Source: Muribaculaceae bacterium
Lineage (GTDB): Bacteria > Bacteroidota > Bacteroidia > Bacteroidales > Muribaculaceae
Assembly (NCBI GenBank): GCA_029068655.1
Contig: JAIECF010000066.1
Coordinates: 1 to 39,858, forward strand
Direction of reading: 5' to 3'
Length of the DNA stretch: 39,858 bases
Below, one piece after another: positions 39,782 through 39,858 of the stretch. Every line of letters starts with the position of its first letter. Positions within the stretch are counted from its first letter, which is position 1. The translations under genes and the position numbers were made by a program. The notes under the pieces were generated by a model. That model had not been told where the DNA came from, did no database searches, and was given only the letters and a program-made list of their open reading frames with translations.

Positions 39782-39858
39782 ATGGAAGATACTGACGTAA
39801 TGATGGACGGTGATCAGGAATTGACACCGTTCATCAGGGTTGGGACAACCTACTACAA
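39782..39858 (+). CDS. Start of a probable mobile-element replication (primase/helicase-type) protein, cut by window edge
   Basis: An ATG at 39782, one base after the previous stop, opens a frame of 25 codons to the window edge. The residues ELTPFIRVGTTYY resemble, from memory, the N-terminus of large primase/helicase-like proteins that follow small HTH genes in Bacteroidota mobile elements. Too little is present to confirm the family. Confidence 0.5.
   Translation, partial: MEDTDVMMDGDQELTPFIRVGTTYY

Overview
The window looks like chromosome from a gut-type Bacteroidota, order Bacteroidales. I lean to the Muribaculaceae, but that is inference. The evidence is the promoter grammar, a TTG-type -33 box about 20 bp from TAnnTTTG, seen at ten or more starts, together with a GH95 fucosidase, complete rhamnose catabolism, an AspT-type antiporter and Bacteroides-style mobile-element proteins.

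Layout. Positions 1-178 hold the 5' end of a type I asparaginase gene (minus). An RND efflux operon follows (438-6270: outer-membrane channel, lipoprotein adaptor, AcrB-like pump) and ends at a strong terminator. Then come a DUF486 membrane protein (minus) and an amino-acid transporter pair (APC permease plus AspT-like exchanger, 6898-10031). A minus-strand group follows: SGNH hydrolase, Nudix hydrolase, glycerate kinase. A secreted DUF1349 protein and a LuxR-type regulator are transcribed divergently from one palindromic, overlapping promoter pair near 13,830. Next are a Bcr/CflA drug exporter (minus) and a secreted GH95 enzyme (plus).

Positions 18414-23708 form a full L-rhamnose operon (rhaM, rhaB, rhaA, rhaT, rhaD) with promoter, terminator and a perfect 21-bp hairpin between rhaA and rhaT. 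It would import L-rhamnose and convert it to dihydroxyacetone phosphate and lactaldehyde. A DUF1460 protein that appears to have lost its catalytic residues follows, overlapping a HAD phosphatase gene. On the minus strand, queF-queC-queD-queE (preQ1 synthesis for queuosine tRNA modification) sits behind a leader with a terminator-like hairpin. Upstream of it, also minus, are a porin gene and a Gate-domain membrane protein gene. A plus-strand operon then carries pepT, miaA, a DNA/RNA non-specific endonuclease and mnmE, so two tRNA-modification genes share one transcript.

At the terminator of mnmE (about 34,460) the character changes. From there to the end the window holds what looks like one end of an integrative element: four 10-bp tandem repeats, a protein with four tandem helix-turn-helix domains, a tyrosine integrase, a HipB/HipA toxin-antitoxin-like pair, an unknown two-helix membrane protein, a single-domain excisionase-like protein, and the first codons of a probable replication protein. 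Two spacers in this region share the same bipartite sequence module, suggesting a common regulator. The other end of the element is outside the window.

I saw no rRNA, tRNA, CRISPR array or insertion sequence. No stretch longer than 300 bases lacks a gene. All family assignments are from reading the sequence; no search was run.
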